Positions 24,232-32,211 of a stretch of DNA of 58,748 bases are shown here, in pieces (position 1 is the first letter of the stretch; the number at the start of each line of letters is the position of its first letter). The notes below the pieces were generated by a model. The model was not told where the DNA came from, made no database searches, and saw nothing but the letters and a program-made list of their open reading frames with translations. Source of the DNA: Natronorubrum halalkaliphilum (GTDB lineage Archaea; Halobacteriota; Halobacteria; Halobacteriales; Natrialbaceae); contig NZ_WUYX01000036.1 of the NCBI RefSeq assembly GCF_009834785.1, positions 1 through 58,748 on the forward strand. The letters run 5' to 3'. A program made the translations under genes and the position numbers.

Positions 24232-26874
24232 CTAGTCGTCTCCCGACGACTTCTTCTTCGATCGCTCACCGCTCCGAGAGCCGGCCGTTTTCCCAGTAGA
24301 CGTAAGAACCGTCCGGTCGATCGTCTTTGCGGCGACCTCGTCGTCGTCGAACAGCAGATCCTTGTACTCGAAGTTCATGAACAACTCGAGTTGATCGTCG
24401 TAGTGGGGGCCGGTCTCGCCGTCCGGCGAAAGGTAGCCGGAATTGCCCGGCGGGAGGACGTTCTCCGCCCGAATCGTTTCGCCCATTCGGACGAAGTGGT
24501 TCTCGGTCCCGCGGTTCATGAACGGCATTTCGCCGGCGTCGCCGACGCCGACTGGCATCCCGAACAGAACGACGTTCTCGAGGTCGTCGGTCTCGACGTC
24601 GGCGCGCCACTCGGAGACGTCGGTGCCGTCGGCGGCTTCACCGCCTTCTCGAGACTCCGCCGGAGTCTCGCCGTACTCCTCCTCGAGGGCGGCGACCGCG
24701 TCCCGGAACGCCGTGCGGAAGACGGCGTCGCGATCGCCGTCGAAGTAGTCGACTGCGGTGTCGAGCGCGGTTTCCTCGGGATAGAGCGCCCGCATGAGCG
24801 TCCCGCGGCCGTACCGGAAGTTCAGGAACGTCATCGCGAGTCCGAACTGCTCGCCGAACGTCGGCGCGAACGTCCGTTCCATGAGCGCCGGGAAGAACTC
24901 GTCGAAGACGGTGTAGCCGATCGGGTACTGCCCCATGTAGTCCTCGCCGTCGGCCTGCCGGTAGTCGTCCCACCGCTCGAGATACCCCTTCGCCTTGCGC
25001 TCGGCCTTCGAGAGGTCGGCGTCCTCGAGCGCCTCGAGCAGGAACTCCTTGTACCGGATTGCCCGGAGATCGACGAAGGAGGTGTCGTAGACCATCTCCT
25101 TCAGATTCTCGTAGCTGACCGATCCGGTCGACTCGAGTTCGTGTTCGACGAGGTTGATAAAGCGCTGGACGCGGTGGTCGACGCCCCACGAGTAGCTTCG
25201 GTCGCCGTTGTCCCAGTCGGGAGCGGGTTTGTTGTTCCACTGCGCGGAGTAGCCGACCGGTGGGTTGATGCTGTAGGGTACCTCGCCGTCAGCCGCCCGC
25301 AGGAAGTCGTCGTCGGTCAGTTCGTGCTGGGTTCCGTCCGCGGGCAGTCGCGTGTCCCACGGGACCGACTCGGCGTCCGGGTAGCGTCCGAGGTGGAAGA
25401 AGCCGATGCCGCCGTCGCCGGCCCACATGAAGTTTAACGCGTAGTCACACTGCTGGGCGGCGTCGCGGTATTCCTCGACGTCGTCGGCGAACTGCGCGTC
25501 GTAGAACGCCCGGAACGAGAGCATGTCCCGGCCGTCGTAGGCCCGCGTTTGCGCGATGGCTTCGCCCTCCTCGGGGTCGTAGTCGGTGACGACGCCGTGG
25601 CGCGTCCGCCGAACGGTGTGGGGGACGTCGTCTCCGTCGGCTACTTCGATGACCTGTTCGTCTTCCTCGACCGCGTACCACTCGTCGCGGAACGCGTACT
25701 CGTCGGGGCCGTCGTCGGTCGTCCGGATCGACTCGACGAACATCTGGATACTTTTGTCGATACCCGCCGTCGAGGTGAACGAGCCGTCGCCGTTGTGGCC
25801 GAACATGATGGCGGGGTAGCCGGTCACCGTGATACCGCTCACGTCGAAATCCGGCCCGTGGAGGCCGACCTCGTACATGACCGACGGCGTGGAGAACGCC
25901 ATCTGTGGGCCACCCATGAGGAGGTGGTCGCCGCTCTCGGTGACGTCGCCGTGGACGACGAGCGCGTTCGAGCCGACGGTCGTCGGAATACCGAGTTCGT
26001 GAGCCCCGCCGACGAGGGTCTCGAGCCGGCGCTGCTGGCGGTCGAACGCCCCGGCCGGATCGCTCGAGAGACGATAGTCGCCGCCCGTAATGCGGTTGCT
26101 GGTCCCGCCAGTCTCACCGCCGTCGATCCGATCCTCGTAGATTCCGGCATCAGCCGTCGGCGGCGTGAAACCGGGATTCGGCACGTCGCCCGACGTCGGC
26201 GCGTCCGGATCGTCTCCCCACTGGAGGTCCTCGAACAGGTCCCACGCCATCTCGTCGTCGTACTCCGCCTCGAGTCCCGCGAACACCGCGGCGTTCAGCG
26301 TCTCGAGGTTCACTCCCGAAAAGAACGCCATCGTCGCGACGAAGACGCCGGCCACGTCCACCGGATCCCAGCTGTCGGGCTCGAACCCGTTCTCGACGAA
26401 ACCCCTGTGGAACTCGTCCCTGTCGCTCTCGCCGGATCGCACTTCCTCGATGTGTCTGTTGATCCCGTCGGCGTACGCCCGCAGGACCGCGCGGTGTTCC
26501 GGATCCAGTTGCGTCTCGATCTGTTCCTCGAGGGCTATCGCGCTATCGTGGGCGAGGCGTGCCTCGCGGTCGAACTCGACCCACTCCTCGCCCAGCACTT
26601 CGGCGACGGTTCCGTGATAGAACCGGCGATACAGCTCGAGCTGATAGAGTCGGTCGCGTGCGGTCGCGTAGCCGTGGCCGTAAAAGACCGGTTCGGGGCC
26701 GTCACCATCGCGCGCGTAGATATGCGGGACGCCGTACTCGGTCCGCTTGATCGTCACGGCGACCGGCGGTTCGTCCGTCCGCTCGAACGGAAGCGTCTTA
26801 CTGTTGATGAATCGTTCCGCGGTAGCCACAGCCCCGGCGGCAAGGATATCTCGCCGACTGATTGATGGTACCAT
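24232..26874 (-). CDS. Tat-exported penicillin acylase family Ntn hydrolase
   Basis: This 880-residue protein of the penicillin G acylase family (N-terminal-nucleophile hydrolases) starts with the Tat-type signal SISRRDILAAGAVATA (residues 4-19), so the folded enzyme is exported. The alpha-chain part (about 38-240) shows RTEYGVPHIYARDGDGPEPVFYG-type family sequence, cut at HGYATARDRLYQLE. After a linker, the autoproteolytic site is TTVGSNALVV with Ser302 as nucleophile of the beta chain. The beta chain continues with DHLLMGGPQM, a substrate-pocket segment. Family members cleave phenylacetyl or acyl-homoserine-lactone amides. The ATG at 26874 puts the twin Arg at the right distance. Position between paaK and an IclR gene suggests a phenylacetyl-amide substrate. 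Confidence 0.88.
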   Translation of the reverse strand: MVPSISRRDILAAGAVATAERFINSKTLPFERTDEPPVAVTIKRTEYGVPHIYARDGDGPEPVFYGHGYATARDRLYQLELYRRFYHGTVAEVLGEEWVEFDREARLAHDSAIALEEQIETQLDPEHRAVLRAYADGINRHIEEVRSGESDRDEFHRGFVENGFEPDSWDPVDVAGVFVATMAFFSGVNLETLNAAVFAGLEAEYDDEMAWDLFEDLQWGDDPDAPTSGDVPNPGFTPPTADAGIYEDRIDGGETGGTSNRITGGDYRLSSDPAGAFDRQQRRLETLVGGAHELGIPTTVGSNALVVHGDVTESGDHLLMGGPQMAFSTPSVMYEVGLHGPDFDVSGITVTGYPAIMFGHNGDGSFTSTAGIDKSIQMFVESIRTTDDGPDEYAFRDEWYAVEEDEQVIEVADGDDVPHTVRRTRHGVVTDYDPEEGEAIAQTRAYDGRDMLSFRAFYDAQFADDVEEYRDAAQQCDYALNFMWAGDGGIGFFHLGRYPDAESVPWDTRLPADGTQHELTDDDFLRAADGEVPYSINPPVGYSAQWNNKPAPDWDNGDRSYSWGVDHRVQRFINLVEHELESTGSVSYENLKEMVYDTSFVDLRAIRYKEFLLEALEDADLSKAERKAKGYLERWDDYRQADGEDYMGQYPIGYTVFDEFFPALMERTFAPTFGEQFGLAMTFLNFRYGRGTLMRALYPEETALDTAVDYFDGDRDAVFRTAFRDAVAALEEEYGETPAESREGGEAADGTDVSEWRADVETDDLENVVLFGMPVGVGDAGEMPFMNRGTENHFVRMGETIRAENVLPPGNSGYLSPDGETGPHYDDQLELFMNFEYKDLLFDDDEVAAKTIDRTVLTSTGKTAGSRSGERSKKKSSGDD

Positions 26875-27227
26875 ACTATAGGGGCAACGAGGCCGATAAA
26901 GGGGGTGATGGTATCGGAAGCGATTACCGATGGTCCCTCCTTCGAGACGCCTCGAGTCGGTGTTCGAAACGGAAGCCGTGGGAGATAGGTCGCGGATCAC
27001 TACCCGACGCGGCCCGCGCCGACACTCGAGCGCGACCGGTGATGGATCGGTCCAGCCGGTACCGGAGAACGGTGTCCGAGTTCAATTCGGCGCAGTGACC
27101 GACGCCGAATCGACGAGTGCCGATCGTATCGGAGAAACGCCGGGACGACGACGGGTCGTCGAGATCGAGCGGGGAGTCGGCGTCCGGCAGAACAAAGACT
27201 AAACCGTCCCTTGCTCGATACAGAGAT

Positions 27228-28007
27228 ATGAACGACGCCTCTCGATCCCCTCGCCCGGTGACGACGACGGAGTCTTCGCTTCGCATTCTCGAGTTTCTCA
27301 AACGGAATCCCGGGCAAACGCTCGAGGAGTTGAGCGACGAGCTAGATCTCGCTCGGAGCACGATTCACCGGCATCTCCTCACGCTCGAAGACAACGACTT
27401 GCTCGTCAGGGAAGACGGCGCGTTCTACGTCGCGCTTCGGTTTCTCGACTTCGGGATCAGCGCCCGTAACCGCGTCCCGTTTTTCGATGACGGCCGACGA
27501 CAGGTCGATCGACTGGCCGAGGAAACCGGCGAAAAAGTCTGGCTCGTCGCGAAAGAGGGCGATTTCAGCGTCCACCTCTACAAGGCGTCCGGAGACAGTC
27601 CGTTGCGAACGTCCGCGCGCGTCGGCCAGCGGCGGTACCTCCACCAACTCGCTGCCGGAAAGGCTATCCTGGCGAATCTCGACGAGGACGAACTGCAGGC
27701 GATCATCGACCGGCAGGGGTTGGTGGAAATGACCGAACAGACCATCACCGACGAGGAATCGCTCCGCGAAGAACTGGCAGCGATTCGAGACCGGGGGTAC
27801 GCGTTCAACATCAGCGAGTCCATCGAGGGGTTGAACGCGGTCGGCGCGCCGATCCGTGACGACGACGGCACGCCGATCGGCGGAATCAGCATCTCCGGAC
27901 CGGCAAATCGCGTCAAAGGCGACTACCTCCGGAACGAACTGCCGGATAAACTACTCGCGGCGATCGACGAGATACACATCAATCTCAGGTACGGCTCGAG
28001 CGAGTAG
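27228..28007 (+). CDS. IclR family transcriptional regulator
   Basis: This 259-residue protein has a winged-helix domain (about 12-75: SLRILEFLKRNPGQTLEELS, then LARSTIHRHLLTLEDNDLL) and an IclR effector-binding domain (HQLAAGKAILANLDEDELQA, GYAFNISESIEGLNAVGAPI, IGGISISGPANRVKGDYL). IclR proteins sense small organic acids. Its targets may be the acylase gene (divergent, start at 26874) or the E1 genes downstream, whose upstream region holds three copies of a palindrome. The ATG at 27228 starts just before the HTH. A related regulator is encoded at 43015-43782. Confidence 0.9.
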   Translation: MNDASRSPRPVTTTESSLRILEFLKRNPGQTLEELSDELDLARSTIHRHLLTLEDNDLLVREDGAFYVALRFLDFGISARNRVPFFDDGRRQVDRLAEETGEKVWLVAKEGDFSVHLYKASGDSPLRTSARVGQRRYLHQLAAGKAILANLDEDELQAIIDRQGLVEMTEQTITDEESLREELAAIRDRGYAFNISESIEGLNAVGAPIRDDDGTPIGGISISGPANRVKGDYLRNELPDKLLAAIDEIHINLRYGSSE

Positions 28008-28122
28008 CGCCTCGAAGACCGTTCCGGTCCTCGGTTAGGGCTCGAGGAAGCGTCGACGTTACGGGGTGTAGTCCGTTACTACTGGTCCCAGCGGTTTTCG
28101 AACAATTTCCGAAATCCTCCCG

Positions 28123-28144
28123 TATATCCGAATAGCTTGGATTA
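28123..28144 (+). promoter_or_regulatory. 22-bp palindromic operator candidate, copy 1
   Basis: TATATCCGA, a 4-nt centre, then CTTGGATTA. The arms ATCCGA/AA and TTGGAT are imperfect inverted repeats. It shares 18 of 22 bases with copy 2 and 20 of 22 with copy 3. It lies 116 bp after the IclR stop codon and 740 bp before the E1 alpha start. Confidence 0.6.
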
Positions 28145-28361
28145 AATCTGACTTAGTGGCCGCGGCTGATTACACGCATACAGCTGTATAAAATCGGGAG
28201 CAATATCGATCATATTCGGCCCGAGCGTCGGTTTTGACCGCCCCAACAGCCAATCATTTCTCCGACATAGTATCCACTATGAGCCGTTAGAGTGCTCTTG
28301 TTGACTGTATGAGTCAATTGTGTATATAATAGATAGATTTCACTAATTTCTCCTGGTCCAC

Positions 28362-28383
28362 TATATCCGAGTTACTCGGATTA
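28362..28383 (+). promoter_or_regulatory. 22-bp palindromic operator candidate, copy 2
   Basis: TATATCCGAG, TTA, then CTCGGATTA. This copy is the most symmetrical: ATCCGAG and CTCGGAT are perfect 7-bp arms around TTA. It is on the same strand as copy 1, 239 bp downstream, and lies about 30 bp after the TATA-like tract GTGTATATAATAG. Confidence 0.6.
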
Positions 28384-28505
28384 TATTCGATCTCACCCGA
28401 TTAGTTCACGCGTGCTTCCCAGGAAACACCTGAATAATCGTCACTCGAGTTCGGATCGATGGGGTCGTTACCAGTTAAACGGCTCCGATCCGGCATCGAA
28501 CACAC

Positions 28506-28527
28506 TAATCCAAGATAATCGGATATA
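28506..28527 (-). promoter_or_regulatory. 22-bp palindromic operator candidate, copy 3
   Basis: On the minus strand this reads TATATCCGA, TTAT, then CTTGGATTA, nearly identical to copy 1. It lies 144 bp after copy 2. Three such matches within 405 bp are far beyond chance for a 22-bp pattern. Confidence 0.6.
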
Positions 28528-28882
28528 CCTTCTCGCGACTCCTACACGCTTGTGAGGACACGTCACAGAATTATCGTTGTGACTCGGTCTCACGGAACTA
28601 TTAAGTAGCGCCTTCATGATTGTATACTATATGGTAACCGCCAGTACAAAGGAGGTTAGCGCTGTGACCGAGCTACCCCGTGGCTTTAGCATCTGCGTTA
28701 GCGAGGTCTTCCTCTTTACAGGTAAACTGGCGGAGAGCCCGTCGATGCGAGATGTAACACGCACTCGCATCGGCCACATTCTCTGGGGATAACCCGGGGG
28801 ATCGTTCCCAGCGATCCCGGGAATACCCAGACCGGCCGTGGTACAGCGCTATGAGTAGCCACCGGTCCACCAGCAAGCAACA

Positions 28883-30031
28883 ATGAGTGCACAAAAAGAA
28901 GCAGAACGCAGCGTGAACAGCGATCCAACGACGATAACCGACGATCCGATCCAGATCCTCGACGAGGACGGAAACGTCCTCCCCAACGCAGAGGTTCCCG
29001 ACCTCTCGGAGGGCCAGCTGCTGTCGATGTACGAGGATATCAAGCTGGCGCGCAAATTCGACCAGCGCGCGATCAGCTTACAGCGACAGGGTCGGGTCGC
29101 CACCTACGCACCGATGACGGGGCAGGAAGGCACCCAGGTCGCGACGAGTTACGCCCTCGACGACTGCGACTGGCTGTTCCCGACCTACCGCGAACACGCG
29201 GCCAAGTACGTCCACGGAATGAGCCTCGAGTCGCTGTTGCAGCCGCTTCGTGGCTATCGCGACGGCTACGCGATTCCGGACGACGTCAACGTCATGCCGG
29301 AGTACATCCCGATCGCGACGCAGTTGCCACAGGCCATGGGGATGGCCTGGGGACACAAGAAACAGGGGCGAACGGACGAGGCCGTGCTCTGTCACTTCGG
29401 CGACGGCGCGACCTCCGAAGGCGACTTCCACGAGGGACTGAACTTCGCCGGCGTGTTCGACGTCCCCGCGGTGTTCGTCTGTAACAACAACCAGTGGGCG
29501 ATCTCCGTGCCCCGAGAGCGCCAGACCGCGAGCGAAACGATCGCACAGAAGGCGAGAGCCTACGGTCTCGAGGGCGTCCGCGTCGACGGGCTCGATCCGC
29601 TCGCCATGTACGAGGTCACGCGCGAAGCCCTGCGGAAGGCGAAGAATCCGACCGACGACGAACGCCGACCGACCCTCATCGAAGCGGTCCAGTACCGGTA
29701 CGGTGCACACACGACCGCGGATGATCCGTCAGTCTATCGCGAGGAAGACGAAGCGGAACCGTGGCGGCAGAAGGATCCGCTCGATCGCTTGCAACACTAC
29801 CTCGAGACCGAGGGGATTCTCGACGAGGAACGCGAGGCCGAAATCGACGACCGTATCGAGACCCAACTCGGCGACGCGGTCGATGCCGCCGAAAACGCGT
29901 CGGCGGATCCGGACGAAATCTTCGAACACGTCTACGATGAGATGCCGGACCGGCTCCGCGAACAGCGGGACGAACTGAACGCGCTCCGCGAGAAGTACGG
30001 CGACGACGCGTTCTCCGAGGTGTTAGAATGA
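28883..30031 (+). CDS. 2-oxoacid dehydrogenase E1 component, alpha subunit
   Basis: This 382-residue subunit of a heterotetrameric pyruvate/branched-chain 2-oxoacid dehydrogenase E1 has the ThDP motif from GDGATSEGDFHEGLNFAGVF (residues 173-192) to NNNQW at 201-205. The substrate/phosphorylation-loop region is QYRYGAHTTADDPSVYR. The N-terminal part has MTGQEGTQVATSYAL, typical of the group. Haloarchaeal E1 paralogues include forms acting on isoleucine-derived or aromatic 2-oxoacids; the substrate here is not evident. It overlaps E1 beta by 4 nt (ATGA). No E2 or E3 gene is nearby. Confidence 0.92.
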   Translation: MSAQKEAERSVNSDPTTITDDPIQILDEDGNVLPNAEVPDLSEGQLLSMYEDIKLARKFDQRAISLQRQGRVATYAPMTGQEGTQVATSYALDDCDWLFPTYREHAAKYVHGMSLESLLQPLRGYRDGYAIPDDVNVMPEYIPIATQLPQAMGMAWGHKKQGRTDEAVLCHFGDGATSEGDFHEGLNFAGVFDVPAVFVCNNNQWAISVPRERQTASETIAQKARAYGLEGVRVDGLDPLAMYEVTREALRKAKNPTDDERRPTLIEAVQYRYGAHTTADDPSVYREEDEAEPWRQKDPLDRLQHYLETEGILDEEREAEIDDRIETQLGDAVDAAENASADPDEIFEHVYDEMPDRLREQRDELNALREKYGDDAFSEVLE

Positions 30032-31044
30032 GTTCGGCCGCGACGCCGTCGACCGAGTCCAGCACGGACAACCTCTCGCTCGTCGAAGCGGTCCGCGACG
30101 GACTCTACACTGAGATGTCGACCGACGAGCGCGTCGTTGTGCTCGGCGAGGACGTCGGCAAGAACGGCGGCGTTTTCCGGGCCACCGACGGCCTGTACGA
30201 GGAGTTCGGGGCCGGCCGCGTCGTCGACACCCCGCTCGCAGAGTCCGGCATCGTCGGGTCGGCAATCGGGCTGTCCCTGTCCGGAATGCGACCGGTGGCG
30301 GAGATGCAGTTCATGGGGTTCATCTACCCTGCGTTCGATCAAATCGTCAGCCACGCCTCCCGGCTCCGAAGCCGCAGCAAGGGTAAGTACTCGGTTCCGA
30401 TGGTGATCCGAGCGCCTTACGGCGGCGGCATTCGAGCCCCGGAACACCACTCTGAATCGAAGGAAGCGTTCTTCGCACACGAACCCGGATTGAAGGTCGT
30501 CTGCCCGAGCACGCCGTACGACGCGAAGGGACTGCTCATCGCCTCGATTCGCGACCCTGACCCGGTCATCTTCCTCGAGCCGAAACTGATCTATCGCGCG
30601 TTCCGCGAGGACGTTCCGATGGAATCGTACGAGGTCCCGCTCGCCGACGCCGCGATCCGGCGGGAGGGAAGCGACGTCACGGTATACACGTGGGGTGCGA
30701 TGACCAGACCCTCCCTCATCGCCGCCGACAACGTCGCCGAGGAGTACGGCGTCGACGTCGAGGTCGTCGACCTGCGGACGCTGTCGCCGCTGGACGTCGA
30801 GACGATCGTCGACTCGTTCCAAAAGACCGGCCGAGCCGTGATCGTCCACGAGGCCCCGAAGACCGCCGGACTCGGTGCCGAAGTGGCGACGACCATCCAG
30901 GAGAACGCGGTGCTCTATCAAGAGGCGCCGATCGAGCGCGTCGCCGGCTTCGATACGCCGATGCCGCTGCACGCGCTGGAGGATTACTACCTTCCACAGG
31001 CCGTCCGCATCCAGGATCAGATACTCGAGACCGCCGATTTCTAA
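30028..31044 (+). CDS. 2-oxoacid dehydrogenase E1 component, beta subunit
   Basis: This 338-residue partner of the preceding E1 alpha has characteristic segments VVLGEDVGKNGGVFRATDGL, ESGIVGSAIGLSLSGMRPVA, the Gln/Met-rich EMQFMGFIYPAFDQI, and the C-terminal transketolase domain (YTWGAMT, VVDLRTLSPLDVETI, VIVHEAPKT). The complex decarboxylates a 2-oxoacid and would pass the acyl group to an E2 lipoyl protein encoded elsewhere. It starts in an ATGA overlap with E1 alpha, so the two are made together. Confidence 0.92.
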   Translation: MSSAATPSTESSTDNLSLVEAVRDGLYTEMSTDERVVVLGEDVGKNGGVFRATDGLYEEFGAGRVVDTPLAESGIVGSAIGLSLSGMRPVAEMQFMGFIYPAFDQIVSHASRLRSRSKGKYSVPMVIRAPYGGGIRAPEHHSESKEAFFAHEPGLKVVCPSTPYDAKGLLIASIRDPDPVIFLEPKLIYRAFREDVPMESYEVPLADAAIRREGSDVTVYTWGAMTRPSLIAADNVAEEYGVDVEVVDLRTLSPLDVETIVDSFQKTGRAVIVHEAPKTAGLGAEVATTIQENAVLYQEAPIERVAGFDTPMPLHALEDYYLPQAVRIQDQILETADF

Positions 31045-31134
31045 GGTCGAAGACGCGTTCGGGCGTTTCGCCGGTCGTTCGATCGGACCGATACTACAGT
31101 CTCCGCCGAGAGCGAAGACTGCGACGACGCGAGG

Positions 31135-32142
31135 CTATCGGAGTTCGGGTGCAACCTCGTTGCCCAGCCGATGCACGCAGTCGACCATCTCCTCCGTGCC
31201 GACGCCCGGATGGTACGTCCGGAAGATGAAGTGGATGTCGTCGCCGAGCGCATCGCGATACCGCTCGAGTTCGTCGACGACCTGGTCGGGCGTGCCGAAG
31301 ATGGCCTGCTCTTTGAGTTCCGCCTTGCGGTCGTCGTCGAGTTCGTCGACCGACTCGCCCGAGAAAATCTCTGCGTACCGGCGCTGAATGTAGAGGTAGC
31401 CGTCCCGCATCGTCTCCCAGGCCTCCTCGCGGGAGTCGCCGACCCAGCCGTGCTGGAGCACGTAGACCGTGAACTCGCCCGAAATTTCGTCTTCCGCTCG
31501 CACCCGACGGATGTCCTCGACGCGCTTGCGGACGCCCTCAACCGAAAGCGACGACGGTGCACACCAGCCCTCCGCCGTTCGGGCGGCCCGCCGGACGGCC
31601 GGCTTCGCGCCGCCCCCGAGCATGATCGGCACCGATTCGCCGGCGGGTTTCGGCGTGATCGAGACGTCGGCCGGGACGTCGTGAAACGACGACTCGTAGT
31701 CGAGGTCGCCCTCGCTCCAGGCACCCCGAAGGAACGGGACGAGATCCGCGAGGCGCTCGGCTCGTTCGTCCTGCGGGACGCCGAAAATATCGAACTCCCG
31801 CGGGTTCGATCCGATGGCCAGGCCGAGCGTGAGCCGGTCGTCGGAGAGGAGATCGACCGTCGCGGCGTCCTCGGCGAGCCGAATCGGATCGTACAGCGGA
31901 CCGAGCGCGACGCAGCTACCGATCTCGAGTTCGTCGGTTTCGGCGGCCATCGCGCCCAGGGTGGGCATCGTGCCGGAGAGGTAGCCGTCATCCGAAAAGT
32001 GATGTTCCGACACCCACGCGCTGTCGAGGCCCGCGGCCTCGATTTCGCGGGTTAGCGTCCGTATCTCGTCGTACAGGTCGCTCATCGCACGGTCGTCGTC
32101 GGGCCGCTGCTGGGCGGTAAACAGTCCGGTCCCTAGTTGCAT
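31135..32142 (-). CDS. LLM-class (luciferase-like) flavin/F420-dependent oxidoreductase
   Basis: This 335-residue TIM-barrel protein of the bacterial luciferase-like superfamily has AGLDSAWVSEHHFSDDGYLS, GSCVALGPLYDPIRLAEDAA (then LSDDRLTLGLAIG) and VPIMLGGGAKPAVRRAARTA. In haloarchaea such enzymes use F420 or FMN and oxidise or hydroxylate varied small organics. It is transcribed convergently with the E1 genes. It shares direction, across a 69-bp gap, with the M24 gene upstream, and may form an operon with it. The substrate is unknown. Confidence 0.87.
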   Translation of the reverse strand: MQLGTGLFTAQQRPDDDRAMSDLYDEIRTLTREIEAAGLDSAWVSEHHFSDDGYLSGTMPTLGAMAAETDELEIGSCVALGPLYDPIRLAEDAATVDLLSDDRLTLGLAIGSNPREFDIFGVPQDERAERLADLVPFLRGAWSEGDLDYESSFHDVPADVSITPKPAGESVPIMLGGGAKPAVRRAARTAEGWCAPSSLSVEGVRKRVEDIRRVRAEDEISGEFTVYVLQHGWVGDSREEAWETMRDGYLYIQRRYAEIFSGESVDELDDDRKAELKEQAIFGTPDQVVDELERYRDALGDDIHFIFRTYHPGVGTEEMVDCVHRLGNEVAPELR

Positions 32143-32211
32143 ACTACTGTCATCCAGCGTGACCGGCTTAATTGTTGGTGAACCAGCGATCGAATAGCCG
32201 GCGGAGCAGCG

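Larger units (their letters stand above)
28008..28882. other. Long AT-rich regulatory intergenic region
   Basis: This 875-bp gap between the IclR gene and the E1 genes has no supported gene. It contains three copies of a 22-bp palindrome (28123, 28362, 28506) and several TATA-like tracts (for example GTGTATATAATAG at 28319-28331 and GTATACTATATGG at 28622-28634). If transcription starts near the latter, the E1 mRNA has a leader of over 200 nt. ACCCCGTGGCTTTAGC (28676-28691) resembles ends of haloarchaeal IS200/IS605-type elements, but no transposase is present. Confidence 0.5.

Noticed and set aside
25549-26865. 438-residue plus-strand open frame opposite the acylase gene
   Set aside because: It is antisense to the acylase nucleophile region and rich in Arg/Val/His, without any motif.
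28673-28928. Small minus-strand frames overlapping the E1 alpha start
   Set aside because: They overlap the real start of E1 alpha and have a composition unlike haloarchaeal proteins.
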